Below, in pieces: positions 46,003-55,685 of a DNA stretch of 64,000 bases. Position 1 is the first letter of the stretch. Every line of letters begins with the position of its first letter. The notes below the pieces were generated by a model. That model was not told where the DNA came from and made no database searches. It was given only the letters and a program-made list of their open reading frames with translations. Where the stretch lies: the NCBI GenBank assembly GCA_013360295.1, contig JABWCL010000025.1:1-64000 (forward strand), written 5' to 3'. This stretch comes from Ignavibacteriaceae bacterium (GTDB lineage: Bacteria; Bacteroidota; Ignavibacteria; Ignavibacteriales; Ignavibacteriaceae). The translations under genes were made by a program, and so were the position numbers.

Positions 46003-47285
46003 CAAAAGTAATTATCTGGGATATGTTCGCGGGAGCAATTCTGTGGAACAGCGAACGAGGCTACGCTTCATTTGAGTATACAAAGGATTTCCTTGAGAGG
46101 GGGCTCGATTTATCGCCCGTGATGATGCCCGTTTCGGAAGCGCTCACAACAGGCAAAATATTTTACTTCCCCGCGCTGAACAAAGAAACATTCAAGGGAT
46201 TACCGGGGATGTTATCCGATTCACTCCCCGACAGGTACGGAAACAGGATAATAGACCGCTGGTTAGCCAAACAGGGGCGGACGCCCGAAAGTTTTAATCC
46301 CGTCGAAAGGCTTTGTTATATCGGAAAAAGAGGGATGGGCGCCCTTGAATTTGAGCCGGTACTCAGCAGGGCTGACAATAAATCTGAAAAGGTTGAAGTT
46401 GAAGAGCTGGTAAAACTCGCGAACGAGATCCTTAACGACAGAAAAGGCTTGAGAGTTAACATTAATAAAAAAGTTGATGAGGGTTTGCGGCAGATAATCA
46501 AAGTCGGAACCTCCGCGGGAGGTGCGCGGGCTAAAGCGATTATTGCATATAATAAGGATACAGGCGAGGTAAGGTCGGGACAGATTGACAATCTTCCCGG
46601 CTTCGAATACTGGCTGATCAAATTCGATGGGGTGCAGGATAATGAACTTGGCAGTCCGCGCGGGTATGGAAGGATTGAATACGCTTATAACAGGATGGCA
46701 AAAGACTGCGGAATTGAGATAGCGGAATCAATGCTGATGACGGAAAATAACCGCGCTCATTTTCTATCGAAAAGGTTTGACCGCGCAGGCACGGAAAAAG
46801 TCCATATGCAGACACTCTGCGGCATTGCTCATATGGATTATAACGAACCCGCTTCTTATTCATACGAGCAGGCTTTCCAGGTGATGAGGAGAATGAGGCT
46901 TCCCTACAGCGCCGCGGAACAGCTATTCAGAAGGATGGTATTCAACGTTCTGGCTCTTAACAGGGACGACCATACAAAAAACATCTCTTTCTTGATGGAT
47001 AAATCCGGCGCGTGGCGTTTGGCCCCCGCATACGATATAACTTTTTCTTTTAATCCCCAGAGCAAGTGGATCAGCAGGCATCAGCTTTCTGTCAACGGGA
47101 AAAGGGAAGCTATCAGCGACGAAGATATCTTATCGGTCGCAAAAAGTATGAACATTAAAAAGCCCGGGACTGTTCTTGACAGGGTGAAGGATGTCCTTGA
47201 CAGATGGAAAGAATATGCCGGGATGAGCAGGGTTGATGAGGAACAGGCTGATTATATATCCAAATTATTGCGCCAAAAACCCTGA
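45996..47285 (+). CDS. hipA: HipA-family Ser/Thr kinase toxin
   Basis: A 429-residue HipA kinase of full length, including the N-terminal subdomain (YASFEYTKDFLERG) that is split off in HipBST systems. The phosphate-binding/autophosphorylation loop is TSAGGARAK (172-180), the catalytic loop LNRDDHTKN has D324 and N329, and the metal-binding Asp is D347 in APAYDITFS. All kinase residues look intact, so it should be active. E. coli HipA phosphorylates glutamyl-tRNA synthetase and causes persistence; the target here is not known. hipBA lies between ruvB and kdsA without mobile-element remnants. Confidence 0.92.
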   Translation: MVAKVIIWDMFAGAILWNSERGYASFEYTKDFLERGLDLSPVMMPVSEALTTGKIFYFPALNKETFKGLPGMLSDSLPDRYGNRIIDRWLAKQGRTPESFNPVERLCYIGKRGMGALEFEPVLSRADNKSEKVEVEELVKLANEILNDRKGLRVNINKKVDEGLRQIIKVGTSAGGARAKAIIAYNKDTGEVRSGQIDNLPGFEYWLIKFDGVQDNELGSPRGYGRIEYAYNRMAKDCGIEIAESMLMTENNRAHFLSKRFDRAGTEKVHMQTLCGIAHMDYNEPASYSYEQAFQVMRRMRLPYSAAEQLFRRMVFNVLALNRDDHTKNISFLMDKSGAWRLAPAYDITFSFNPQSKWISRHQLSVNGKREAISDEDILSVAKSMNIKKPGTVLDRVKDVLDRWKEYAGMSRVDEEQADYISKLLRQKP

Positions 47286-47368
47286 ACTGCAAAAAATTGA
47301 TGTAAACAGTATCACTGAAAGTGATTATATAAATAATATATTTGTAACAATAAAATATTTCAGAGCAT

Positions 47369-48196
47369 ATGATAAAATTAATGAACTTTAATATCGGCGG
47401 CGGAAATCCGATCGTTTTGATTGCAGGACCCTGCGTGATCGAAAATGAAAAAATGATACTCGAAACCGCTGATGAAATAAAAAAAATCACAACCGGACTC
47501 GGTTTCCCTCTCATCTTCAAGTCAAGTTACAAAAAGGCTAACAGGACGAGCGGTAATTCCTTCACCGGGCTTGAGACAAATGAAGCGCTTAAGATACTCG
47601 GTAAAGTAAAAGAGGTTTTCGCGCTACCTGTTATTACTGATATTCACACCGAGCAGGAGGCTGAAGTTGCCGCGGAATACGTTGATGCTTTACAGATCCC
47701 CGCTTTCCTCTGCAGGCAGACAGACTTGCTGACTGCCGCGGGAAAAACAGGAAAGATTGTAAATATAAAGAAAGGGCAGTTCCTTGCTCCCGAAGATATG
47801 AAGCACGCCGCGGATAAAGTCATAAGAACCGGTAATAACAATGTAATGCTCACCGAACGGGGAACCACTTTCGGGTATCATAATCTTGTTGTTGATATGC
47901 GCTCTCTGGTTATTATGCGTAAACTTGGTTATCCGGTTGTTATGGACGCGACACATTCGGTTCAGCTCCCATCGAAGGGAGACTTCAGCAGCGGTGACCC
48001 GGAATTCATAAAGCCGCTGGCACGTGCCGCGGTTGCCATCGGTGTAGATGCCCTCTTTCTTGAAGTGCACCCGGACCCTTCTAAAGCTTTGAGTGACGCC
48101 GCCAGCCAGTTACCTCTCAGCGAATTAAAAGCGCTACTTGAGGAAATCAAAGAACTGGATGACCTGACCAAGAAAAATTATCTGAAGAAGATGTGA
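47369..48196 (+). CDS. kdsA: Kdo-8-phosphate synthase
   Basis: A 275-residue 3-deoxy-D-manno-octulosonate-8-phosphate synthase, which condenses arabinose-5-phosphate with phosphoenolpyruvate. It has LIAGPCVIENE at the N-terminus, FKSSYKKANRTSGNSFTG, VITDIHTEQEAE, IPAFLCRQTDLL, and the Kdo8P-type region VMLTERGTTFGYHNLVVDMR with MDATHSVQLP. C22 (in GPCV) would be the metal-ligand Cys of metal-dependent class II enzymes. Two ATGs (47369 and 47381) are possible starts. It heads a six-gene kds/lpt cluster. Confidence 0.96.
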   Translation: MIKLMNFNIGGGNPIVLIAGPCVIENEKMILETADEIKKITTGLGFPLIFKSSYKKANRTSGNSFTGLETNEALKILGKVKEVFALPVITDIHTEQEAEVAAEYVDALQIPAFLCRQTDLLTAAGKTGKIVNIKKGQFLAPEDMKHAADKVIRTGNNNVMLTERGTTFGYHNLVVDMRSLVIMRKLGYPVVMDATHSVQLPSKGDFSSGDPEFIKPLARAAVAIGVDALFLEVHPDPSKALSDAASQLPLSELKALLEEIKELDDLTKKNYLKKM

Positions 48197-48220
48197 TAAT
48201 TCACCGGATGTCTCTTAAAG

Positions 48221-48961
48221 ATGGCGTTTAATAAAAGGAAACTGAACAGCACCGAACTGAAACTTCTCTATGCGGTGCTTCCTGCTGAAAAACCAGCATA
48301 CAGTAAGTATCGCGAAACGATCGCGGGCTTGACTGTTATCGGATACGGGCGTTTTGGAGAGAATAACCTGATACTGGGCAATCCTGAAGATGAACCGGAT
48401 TTCACACTTCCCTCGTCTCCCGTGTTCTCATTCGGAGAAATGTGTTATGGTGATTCCTGTTTTGAGGTGACGATCCACGAAGAGGAGGAGGAGAAAATCG
48501 AGATTGAAATACGGGGCGCGGAGGCGGAAACACTGCCGGAAAGCGTCATATTTGATCAGATAAATTCGATCGCCTTTTATTCTCCCCGGAGGGTTCAGCC
48601 GGAATACGAACCAAGCCGGAAAATTGAATTAATTAAAGGTGAATTTTACTTATCTTTTATTATTAGTTTAAGAAAAATTATACTTACTGACCTGAAAACA
48701 GGATATAATGCCCTTATCCCCGTGTCCAATTTTTACAATGAACTTATGTTTGTAAAAAATATCAGGGATCCAAAAACCGCTCTTAATCCAAGGCTTCTTT
48801 TTGAGGCGCTTGGGAATTACACGGACCAGGATCTCGCGGATGCTTTTGTGTATTATAACAAGCTGTTCAGGCGTGCGACAATTAATCCACCTCAAAAGAA
48901 AAACAGCCCTCCCGTAAAGGAAGGGTTACTAAAAAAAATATTCAAAGGTAACCAGGAGTGA
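48221..48961 (+). CDS. Unrecognised protein within the kds/lpt operon
   Basis: A 246-residue protein that I do not recognise. It has no signal peptide or membrane helix. It begins with a helical, basic stretch (MAFNKRKLNSTELKLLYAVL), continues with beta-rich sequence (GLTVIGYGRFGENNLILGN), an acidic run around HEEEEEKIEIEIRG and a mixed domain (FYLSFIISLRKIILTDLKTG), and ends in a basic tail (LLKKIFKGNQ). It lies 24 bp after kdsA, and its stop overlaps the GTG start of kdsD by four bases, so it is translated with the Kdo genes. A cytoplasmic accessory role in lipopolysaccharide synthesis is inferred from position only. Confidence 0.75.
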   Translation: MAFNKRKLNSTELKLLYAVLPAEKPAYSKYRETIAGLTVIGYGRFGENNLILGNPEDEPDFTLPSSPVFSFGEMCYGDSCFEVTIHEEEEEKIEIEIRGAEAETLPESVIFDQINSIAFYSPRRVQPEYEPSRKIELIKGEFYLSFIISLRKIILTDLKTGYNALIPVSNFYNELMFVKNIRDPKTALNPRLLFEALGNYTDQDLADAFVYYNKLFRRATINPPQKKNSPPVKEGLLKKIFKGNQE

Positions 48962-49935
48962 CATCCGAAGAAATTATTGCCAAAGGTAAAGATGTTGTCC
49001 GGATAGAGGCTAACGCCGTAACCGGATTGCAGGAAAGTATTGATAAAAATTTTGTTAACGCGGTTGATACAATATTAAACTGCAAAGGAAGAGTTGTACT
49101 TACCGGAATGGGAAAGTCAGGACTAATAGCCCGTAAGATCGTCGCGACGCTCAATTCCACCGGCACACCCGCTATTTATATGCATCCTACTGACGCTCTG
49201 CACGGTGACCTCGGAATGGTCCGGTCGGATGATGTTGTGATTGTTCTTTCCAAAAGCGGGACCACCGAAGAAATTGTAAGCCTGGTTACGCTGATTAAAA
49301 GGCTTAAAGCGCCTGTCATTGGAATGGTAAGTGACCTGAACAGCAAACTTGCCAAAGAAGTGGATATAGTACTACACATTCCGATTAAAGAAGAAGCCTG
49401 CCCGCACGATCTAGCTCCCACTGCTTCAACGACGGCTTCACTGGTAATGGGAGATGCCCTTTCTGTTGTCCTGCTTGAAAAGCGCGGATTCACCGCGGAA
49501 GATTTCGCAATGCTTCACCCCGGCGGAAGTTTAGGTAAAAGGCTCTCGCTTAAAGTTGAAGAGATAATGATCAAAGGCGCTGATATTCCGATGGTCAACA
49601 CATCAACACCGCTGAAAGACGCCATTATTGAGATCACTTCGAAGAGGCTCGGCGTTACCTCCGTCGTGAACGATAACGGAATTCTTGTCGGGATCATCAC
49701 AGACGGTGACCTTCGCAGGCTCCTCGAAAGGACTCTCGACATCAAAGACCTGAAAGCCGCGGATATAATGACTAAAAACCCAAAAGTGATCGCCAGAAGC
49801 ATCCTTGCTTCCAGGGCGCTGCAGATGATGGAAAACTATAAGATCACTTCTCTGATAGTCGCAGATGAAAACAGGGTGCCAAAAGGGATTGTACATCTCC
49901 ACGACCTTGTCAACCTGGGATTAAAGATCAGATGA
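48958..49935 (+). CDS. kdsD: Arabinose-5-phosphate isomerase KdsD/KpsF
   Basis: A 325-residue enzyme converting ribulose-5-phosphate to arabinose-5-phosphate, the first step to Kdo. The SIS domain covers about 1-185 (LTGMGKSGLIARKIVATLNS, HPTDALHGDLGMV, LSKSGTTEEIVSL), and two CBS domains fill about 205-325 (GVTSVVNDNGILVGIITDGD and ITSLIVADENRVPKGIVHLHD). AMLHPGGSLGKRL is the family linker. The start is GTG at 48958, overlapping the upstream stop (GTGA). Its own stop overlaps the lptC ATG (ATGA). Confidence 0.96.
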   Translation: MTSEEIIAKGKDVVRIEANAVTGLQESIDKNFVNAVDTILNCKGRVVLTGMGKSGLIARKIVATLNSTGTPAIYMHPTDALHGDLGMVRSDDVVIVLSKSGTTEEIVSLVTLIKRLKAPVIGMVSDLNSKLAKEVDIVLHIPIKEEACPHDLAPTASTTASLVMGDALSVVLLEKRGFTAEDFAMLHPGGSLGKRLSLKVEEIMIKGADIPMVNTSTPLKDAIIEITSKRLGVTSVVNDNGILVGIITDGDLRRLLERTLDIKDLKAADIMTKNPKVIARSILASRALQMMENYKITSLIVADENRVPKGIVHLHDLVNLGLKIR

Positions 49936-50477
49936 GGCTGATTGTAATATTATTTTCGGCAGCGCTACTGCTGGTATCCGGATGCAAGGCTGAGAAAGTA
50001 AAACCGAAAGTTGACACAAAACTTGACGTTAAGGAAATACCCGCCCAGGAAAGCTGGAAATCCAAGATTCTCATTACCGAACAGGGACAGACACGCGCGC
50101 TGCTCGATGTGGGTCATCTGAGAATGTACACCTCAACACAGGAAACGATAATTGACAGCGGAATGAAAGTTGACTTCTATAATAATTTTGGTCAGAAGAC
50201 CACCACGCTCACGTCCAAGCGCGGCAGGATTGACGATAAATCAAAAGACCTTTATGCTTATGAAGATGTCGTAACCGTGAATGATAGCGGTGTCGTACTG
50301 AAAACCGAAGAACTAATGTGGAAGAATTCAGATCAGAAAATAAAAACAGATAAATTTGTAACGATCACAACGCCGACGGAGATATTGCAGGGTTACGGAT
50401 TTGAATCAGACCAGCATCTTCGCAATTACGTGATTTTCCGTATCACTTATATTACAAACAGCGGGCCGGCAAAGTGA
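49932..50477 (+). CDS. lptC: LPS-transport protein LptC
   Basis: A 181-residue periplasmic protein with a lipoprotein-type N-terminus (LLLVSGC, so Cys at about 18 would be lipidated), unlike E. coli LptC, which keeps a membrane helix. The rest has the OstA/LptC beta-jellyroll repeat pattern: LDVGHLRMYTSTQETIIDSG, VDFYNNFGQKTTTLTSKRG, KDLYAYEDVVTVNDSGVVLK, and LQGYGFESDQ near the end. It would pass LPS from LptB2FG to LptA. It overlaps kdsD and the next gene by four bases each. Confidence 0.9.
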   Translation: MRLIVILFSAALLLVSGCKAEKVKPKVDTKLDVKEIPAQESWKSKILITEQGQTRALLDVGHLRMYTSTQETIIDSGMKVDFYNNFGQKTTTLTSKRGRIDDKSKDLYAYEDVVTVNDSGVVLKTEELMWKNSDQKIKTDKFVTITTPTEILQGYGFESDQHLRNYVIFRITYITNSGPAK

Positions 50478-51895
50478 TCAGAATTTTATTAATCTGCGTA
50501 TTTATATTTTCCGCGCCACTGCTCTTCCCTCAGAATAATATGATTACCGTAATCGGAGATCAGCTTTACGGCAGAATGGAGAACGGGGAATCAGTGCGCG
50601 AGGTTGTCGGAAATGTAGTCCTCACCCAGGGAAACGTCAGGATCACCTGCAGCCGCGCGATACAGTATCTCGCGAGGAACAACGCGCATCTGATCGGGAA
50701 TGTCGTAATTACACAGGACTCTCTTACTATTCTCACCGATGAAGGTTTCTATTTTGGCAATGAGAAGAGGGCTTATTCCGACCGCGGCGTTAAACTGGAT
50801 GATAAAAAAGTAATTCTTACCGCAGGCATAGGTGAATATCTTTTTACGCCTCAGCAGGCTAATTTCAGCCGCGACGTCAAACTTACCGATACGCTCAGCG
50901 TGCTTACTTCCGCAAGGCTTACATATTTCAGGGAAATTGATAAGGCAATCGCGGTTGAACAGGTCAATATCATTGATACAAGCGGGAACATCATTAAGGC
51001 AGACAGCCTGATTAACCTGCGGAAGGAACAAATCACTTACGCGTTTTATAATGTCCGCGTCAGGAATCTCCGCGATAACTCACTCATAATGGGTGAGCAC
51101 CTGGAAGACTACAGGGAAAAAGGTTACTCGCTGGTTGACGTTAATCCGGTTTTTATGCAGGTTGACACGGTAAAAAATGAAAGCGATACAATAAAGGCGG
51201 GCGTAAAAGACAGGAAAGAAACTGATTCTTTGCTTCAGATTGATACGCTTGTTATCAGATCACTTGTGATGGAATCATACAGGACGGATACTTCCAATCA
51301 GTTCATCGCGAAGGATTCAGTACGGATACTGCGCGGCGGCTTTGCTTCTCACAATGATTACACAATTTATTATAAAGATAAAGAGACGATCGTCACCAAT
51401 AAGGTGAACGACTCCGCCGCTGTACCGGTAATATGGTATGACAATTCGCAAATGACAGGCGACTCGATTACCATCAGGCTCTCTGACCGCAGGATTGACC
51501 GAGTCTTTATCAACAACAACGCTTTTATGATTTCAAAAAGCGAAATCAATCCGCGCCGTTATGACCAGTTGACCGGTAAAAGAGTCATTATGAATTTCGC
51601 GGATAACCAGTTGAACAAAACCGAGGTTTACGGGAATGTTCTTGGTATTTATTTTATGTATGAAGAAGAAGAGCAAAACGGATTGATGAAGGCAAGCTCC
51701 CGCGAAGCTATAATATTTTTTGAAGAGAGAAAAGTCTCGCAGGTTAATCTCTACGGCGATCCGAATAGCGAGTATCACCCCGAGAATGTTGTTGAGGGGA
51801 ACGAAAAATCTTATACTCTCCCCGGATTCACACTATACGAAGGGCGTCCTACTATGGAGAACCTCTTTACAAAGAAAATCGGAAAAGTTTTTTAA
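50474..51895 (+). CDS. lptA: Long LptA/OstA-like periplasmic protein
   Basis: A 473-residue exported protein (signal peptide about 1-19, ending PLLFPQ) with OstA/LptA-type beta-strand repeats: NVVLTQGNVRITCSRAIQYL, GNVVITQDSLTILTDEG, VKLTDTLSVLTSARLTYF, AVEQVNIIDTSGNIIKADS. It is more than twice the length of E. coli LptA (185 aa), with a second half that repeats the pattern (DNSQMTGDSITIRLSDRRID). It could therefore span more of the periplasm or combine LptA with part of an LptD-like N-terminus. The start is GTG at 50474, overlapping the lptC stop. Symbol given by position and fold. Confidence 0.85.
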   Translation: MIRILLICVFIFSAPLLFPQNNMITVIGDQLYGRMENGESVREVVGNVVLTQGNVRITCSRAIQYLARNNAHLIGNVVITQDSLTILTDEGFYFGNEKRAYSDRGVKLDDKKVILTAGIGEYLFTPQQANFSRDVKLTDTLSVLTSARLTYFREIDKAIAVEQVNIIDTSGNIIKADSLINLRKEQITYAFYNVRVRNLRDNSLIMGEHLEDYREKGYSLVDVNPVFMQVDTVKNESDTIKAGVKDRKETDSLLQIDTLVIRSLVMESYRTDTSNQFIAKDSVRILRGGFASHNDYTIYYKDKETIVTNKVNDSAAVPVIWYDNSQMTGDSITIRLSDRRIDRVFINNNAFMISKSEINPRRYDQLTGKRVIMNFADNQLNKTEVYGNVLGIYFMYEEEEQNGLMKASSREAIIFFEERKVSQVNLYGDPNSEYHPENVVEGNEKSYTLPGFTLYEGRPTMENLFTKKIGKVF

Positions 51896-51906
51896 TTTAA
51901 AGATCT

Positions 51907-52665
51907 ATGAGTAATACTAAAGAAAAGAATAACTTTCAGACGCTTCACAGCAAAGACCTGGTTAAAATCTATAAAAAGAGGACTGTGGTTAATAAATCAA
52001 CTGTCTCCGTAACAAGAGGCGAGATAGTGGGGCTGCTTGGTCCGAACGGCGCGGGAAAAACCACGACTTTTTATATGATTGTTGGTATGATTCGTCCCAA
52101 TTCGGGGCACGTCTATCTTGATAATACTGAGATCACAACCATCCCGATGTATAAACGCGCGAGGATGGGGGTCGGCTACCTGCCACAGGAGGCTTCCATT
52201 TTCCGCAGGCTCTCCGTGGAAGATAATATTATGGCAATTCTCCAGATGTTAAAAATGACTAAGGAAGAACGAAAGGTAAAACTTGAGCAGCTGCTGGAAG
52301 ACTTAAATATTACCCACATAAGAAAAAACCTTGGCTTCCAGTTAAGCGGCGGCGAAAGAAGAAGGACTGAAATCGCGAGAACACTTGCCACTGATCCGGG
52401 CTTTATTCTTCTTGATGAGCCCTTCGCAGGCGTTGATCCGATCGCGGTTGAGGATATTATGACAATAGTGGCAAACCTTAAGAACCGCGGTATAGGCGTA
52501 CTAATTACCGATCATAATGTGCACGAAACACTCAGCATTGTCGATAAGGGTTACATTCTGATCAACGGTGTTATCTTCCGCCAGGGAACTGCGGAAGAGT
52601 TAGCAGAAGACCAGGAAGTCAGGAAATTATACCTCGGCGAAAAGTTTAAACTGGACCGGTACTGA
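51907..52665 (+). CDS. lptB: LPS export ABC ATPase LptB
   Basis: A 252-residue cytoplasmic ABC ATPase powering LPS extraction from the inner membrane. Walker A is GPNGAGKTT, the Q-loop region is [16 protein letters not shown] (typical LptB), the signature is [16 protein letters not shown], Walker B is [19 protein letters not shown], and the H-loop is [14 protein letters not shown]. It closes the kds/lpt operon 11 bp after the LptA-like gene. Its membrane partners LptF and LptG are not in the window. Confidence 0.95.
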   Translation: MSNTKEKNNFQTLHSKDLVKIYKKRTVVNKSTVSVTRGEIVGLLGPNGAGKTTTFYMIVGMIRPNSGHVYLDNTEITTIPMYKRARMGVGYLPQEASIFRRLSVEDNIMAILQMLKMTKEERKVKLEQLLEDLNITHIRKNLGFQLSGGERRRTEIARTLATDPGFILLDEPFAGVDPIAVEDIMTIVANLKNRGIGVLITDHNVHETLSIVDKGYILINGVIFRQGTAEELAEDQEVRKLYLGEKFKLDRY

Positions 52666-53399
52666 CCGTACTCAACATCTGGCTCCAAATTTAATCAGCC
52701 TCTGCCGCCGGTTTTAGATCTGTTCTTTCACGGAAATTTACATCCGATGCAGGAGAGTTTAAATTATTACCCCCCCTCCACGATGCTTCAATTCCGCCTT
52801 TCCGGTGGAAAAATAAGTGCGCTTTAAAGTAAGATAATTTTTTATACATTTCCCTCAAGTTCCGGATTTTTTTGTATTCAGTCCTTTTGTAATATTATCT
52901 GACAGAAGGCAGTTGCGAAGACAGAATCTCAAAGATTTATCTAATAACCTGACCCGCAGACTGAGGCAAAATTATCGCACGGCTTCACCCCGATTGGTTA
53001 GGTGGTTTACCGGAACGAGCCCCCAGAGAATATACCTGGACAACATTTTATTATTCGCTGATTTTGTCTTCAAGAGAAGCATTTAATACAACTCTGTCAA
53101 ATTAATATTTAATTAGAAAAATATTAACTCTGTCTGCCGGATATCAGGAGTTGCCCTGAACATTCGGAAGTCAATTTACTCCGGGAACAAATTCAGAAGC
53201 TCTGGTAAGAGTTCGCAGATCCTGCAGGAGCTGCCTGGAATTGTTACCTGCCGGTTATTGGCGCAAATTTCATCAAATTTTCCTTTTGATGATTTTATAA
53301 AAACCGGCTGTTCACTCAGCTAACCAGGTGAATGCCGAATGTTAAATATTGGAGCTGTGAAGCGGCTCAATTTGCGATTATTAAATCAAAGAGTAATGT
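52666..53399. other. Intergenic, no gene seen
   Basis: This 734-bp gap lies between lptB and the pilin-like trio. All frames are closed by frequent stops and no tRNA, hairpin terminator or repeat was recognised. It is longer than most gaps in the window and probably holds the promoter and leader of the genes from 53400. Confidence 0.5.
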
Positions 53400-53879
53400 A
53401 TGCAGCAGTCATTTTTGGCGCTTGTGGCATTAGCAATACTGACCACACTAAGCCTGAATTTCAATAGTACAACATTGAATCAGACAACGGCTTCAATGAA
53501 TACAGAGGGGATAATTACAGCTACGGGCGCCGGACAGTCACTGATAGAGGAAGTTAAAGTTAAAGCTTACGATGAAGCAACCGTATCCGCGCATTGTTCG
53601 ACCACCGCCGGACTTACCAATCCGGCTTCGCTCGGCCCTGACGCTGGGGAAACAAACGTCAATCTCTTTGATGACGTGGATGATTTTGATAATTATTCTA
53701 CCACCGTTGCCACATCGCGCTTAGGAAATTTTAACGTGCGGTCCAAAGTTTATTATATAGATTATAATTACCCGGATGTTGAGCTCTCCGCTCAGAGTTT
53801 CACAAAAAGAGTAGACGTCACGGTTACAAATCAGTATATGACTGATACGGTGAATCTATTTATCATAATAGGATATTGA
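53400..53879 (+). CDS. Pilin-like/secreted small protein 1
   Basis: A 159-residue protein with an N-terminal hydrophobic helix directly after a very short polar start (MQQSFLALVALAILTTLSLN), followed by a soluble domain rich in Thr, Asp and Asn, with an internal stretch DDVDDFDNYSTTV. The layout resembles minor pilins or pseudopilins, although the classical prepilin peptidase site (G-F/M-T-x-x-E) is absent. It forms an apparent operon with the next two genes (gaps of 3 and 9 bp). Family not recognised; pilin-like is a tentative description. Confidence 0.65.
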   Translation: MQQSFLALVALAILTTLSLNFNSTTLNQTTASMNTEGIITATGAGQSLIEEVKVKAYDEATVSAHCSTTAGLTNPASLGPDAGETNVNLFDDVDDFDNYSTTVATSRLGNFNVRSKVYYIDYNYPDVELSAQSFTKRVDVTVTNQYMTDTVNLFIIIGY

Positions 53880-53882
53880 TTA

Positions 53883-54446
53883 ATGAATACAATTATAGAT
53901 TTAATCGGGTCAATGTTTATTGAGACCACTATCATACTTATAATAACTAACCTCAATATTCAGATGATGATCGCGACCCAGGAACAGATAAAGTCGAACG
54001 GAAGCCAGTACCTTGCTCTTGGCATGACTTCCACGATGGAATTTGACCTTTATAAAGTCGGGTACCGTGTCTCCGGCACGGAGAAGATCACCACTGCCGA
54101 TTCGACCTCATTCAAGTTTTACGCTGATATTGACAATAACTCCTCTGTTGATTCTGTTTATTACTATTTAAGCAGCCGCCCGTTCAATACGTCAACCGGT
54201 GAATACGCACTTTACCGGAAAGTGAATACGGAAAACCCAATGATTATTTCTTACACAAAAGAATTTAAGTTTACTTATTTTGATTCTCTCGGAACAAAAC
54301 TTACATACACTTCGCTTGCCGCCCCGGCAAAGAGAAATGAAATCGCCACAATAAATGTAACCTCCATTACAAGGTCCGAGGCCGGGCTTGGCAGCGATTA
54401 TCAAAGCACTGAGTGGACTAAAAAATTCCGCCCCAAAAATCTATAG
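53883..54446 (+). CDS. Pilin-like/secreted small protein 2
   Basis: A 187-residue protein with a hydrophobic N-terminal helix (IIDLIGSMFIETTIILIITN), then NIQMMIATQEQIKSNGSQY, an amphipathic helix as in pilin-like proteins, and a beta-rich C-terminal part (FYADIDNNSSVDSVYYYLS, YALYRKVNTENPM). It has a Glu shortly after the start of the hydrophobic stretch, as in pseudopilins. It is the middle gene of the trio. No known family was recognised. Confidence 0.65.
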   Translation: MNTIIDLIGSMFIETTIILIITNLNIQMMIATQEQIKSNGSQYLALGMTSTMEFDLYKVGYRVSGTEKITTADSTSFKFYADIDNNSSVDSVYYYLSSRPFNTSTGEYALYRKVNTENPMIISYTKEFKFTYFDSLGTKLTYTSLAAPAKRNEIATINVTSITRSEAGLGSDYQSTEWTKKFRPKNL

Positions 54447-54455
54447 AAGGACACT

Positions 54456-55601
54456 ATGGGCACAAAATCATTAATACTGGTCTTAGGAACATTAATACTT
54501 TTCAGCGTTGCGAGTTTTAATATCAACAGGAACCTCACTGACAGCCTGACTATGTCCGTTGATTATTACTCGGATACACAGGCGAGGAACCTTGCTTACA
54601 GCGCGTCGCAGATTGTCCTTAGCAGGATCGCGAACAGTACCGGCCTGTCATTCCGTTCCGCAAGCGGAACCAGATTGAGTCTCTTCGGCGGCTCTGTCAG
54701 TTACCAGACAAAGGACACTGTGGTCAGCGGTGACAGCGTTGTACAGGTAACAATCTACTCCACTTTTTTAAGCCGGAACAGCAGTCTTACGGCGTATGTG
54801 AGGAAACCAACTATTACAGTCGTTCCAGCAGCAACCCCTCCCGGCGTTAAAGGACTTGTAGCAAGCCGCGGAAATATCACTACATCAGGGAATATGACTG
54901 TTGACGGGCGAAACCACGATGCAAATGGTAATCTCCTCGGCGGCAGTACCGGAAGTTGGGGTATCTGGACTATGGGGACGATTTCACAATCAGGCGCGTC
55001 TCAAATTGGCGGTGCCTCTTCTGGAACAAATTACGCTCCTTCTAAACCCGCTAATTCAAACTCTGTAAAATCCGGGATGACTGGTACGGTGGCGACAACA
55101 CCTGATGAAGTAATGGGCGGCGCCTCCGGAGGATACCCTGAAGGAACACTTAAAGAGATTGCACAGGCGGCTCTCTCAGGCAGTCAGTATGTTACAAACC
55201 CGTCTTCTCTCTCATACCCCTTAAGCGGCGTTACATACGTAGAACTTCCCGCGGGAGGCACCTGGAACGGAGCTAACGTTAATGGATCGGGGGTACTTGT
55301 GGTAAGAAATACTGCAGGAGACGCGACAATATAAAACCTTAACACCGGGACTTTCAAGGGAATCATTATCGCTGACAATATCATACATATACACACTAAC
55401 ATTATTGGCGCGGTGATTGCATTGTCGCCCTCTACCAGCGGACACATCGGCAACGGGAACGGTTCAATCAGGTATTCAAGCATTAATATTCAAAACTCAG
55501 CAACAACAGCAGCTTCAGCGGCATCGTACCTGCATTCGAGTTTTAATACTAATTATGGATTTGGAAACACGCGGCTATTTCTGACCGGCTGGTATGAATA
55601 A
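54456..55601 (+). pseudogene. Pilin-like/secreted protein 3, interrupted by one in-frame TAA
   Basis: The frame begins MGTKSLILVLGTLILFSVAS (hydrophobic helix), followed by ARNLAYSASQIVLSRIANST (pilin-like amphipathic helix) and a Gly/Ser/Asn-rich beta region. A TAA at 55332-55334 stops it after 292 residues, but the same frame stays open for 88 further codons to TAA at 55599-55601. The downstream part is protein-like (GTFKGIIIADNIIHIHTNII, then IRYSSINIQNSATTAASAAS) and completes the repetitive beta pattern. One base change (for example AAA to TAA) would explain it. It is either a recent nonsense mutation, a sequencing error, or a real 292-residue protein with a dead tail. Confidence 0.7.
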
Positions 55602-55685
55602 TACGCCGGTAATTGATTATTTAAAGGGACCGCACCGCAGGCTCTGACAGGCAGAACTGCACCTTAATAACAAATAACCCAAATA

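Noticed and set aside
55625-55670. Possible third copy of the redox-operon hairpin (ACCGCACC ... ACTGCACCTT)
   Set aside because: Only short blocks agree, the stems do not pair as in the two good copies, and spacing differs. Chance resemblance is more likely.
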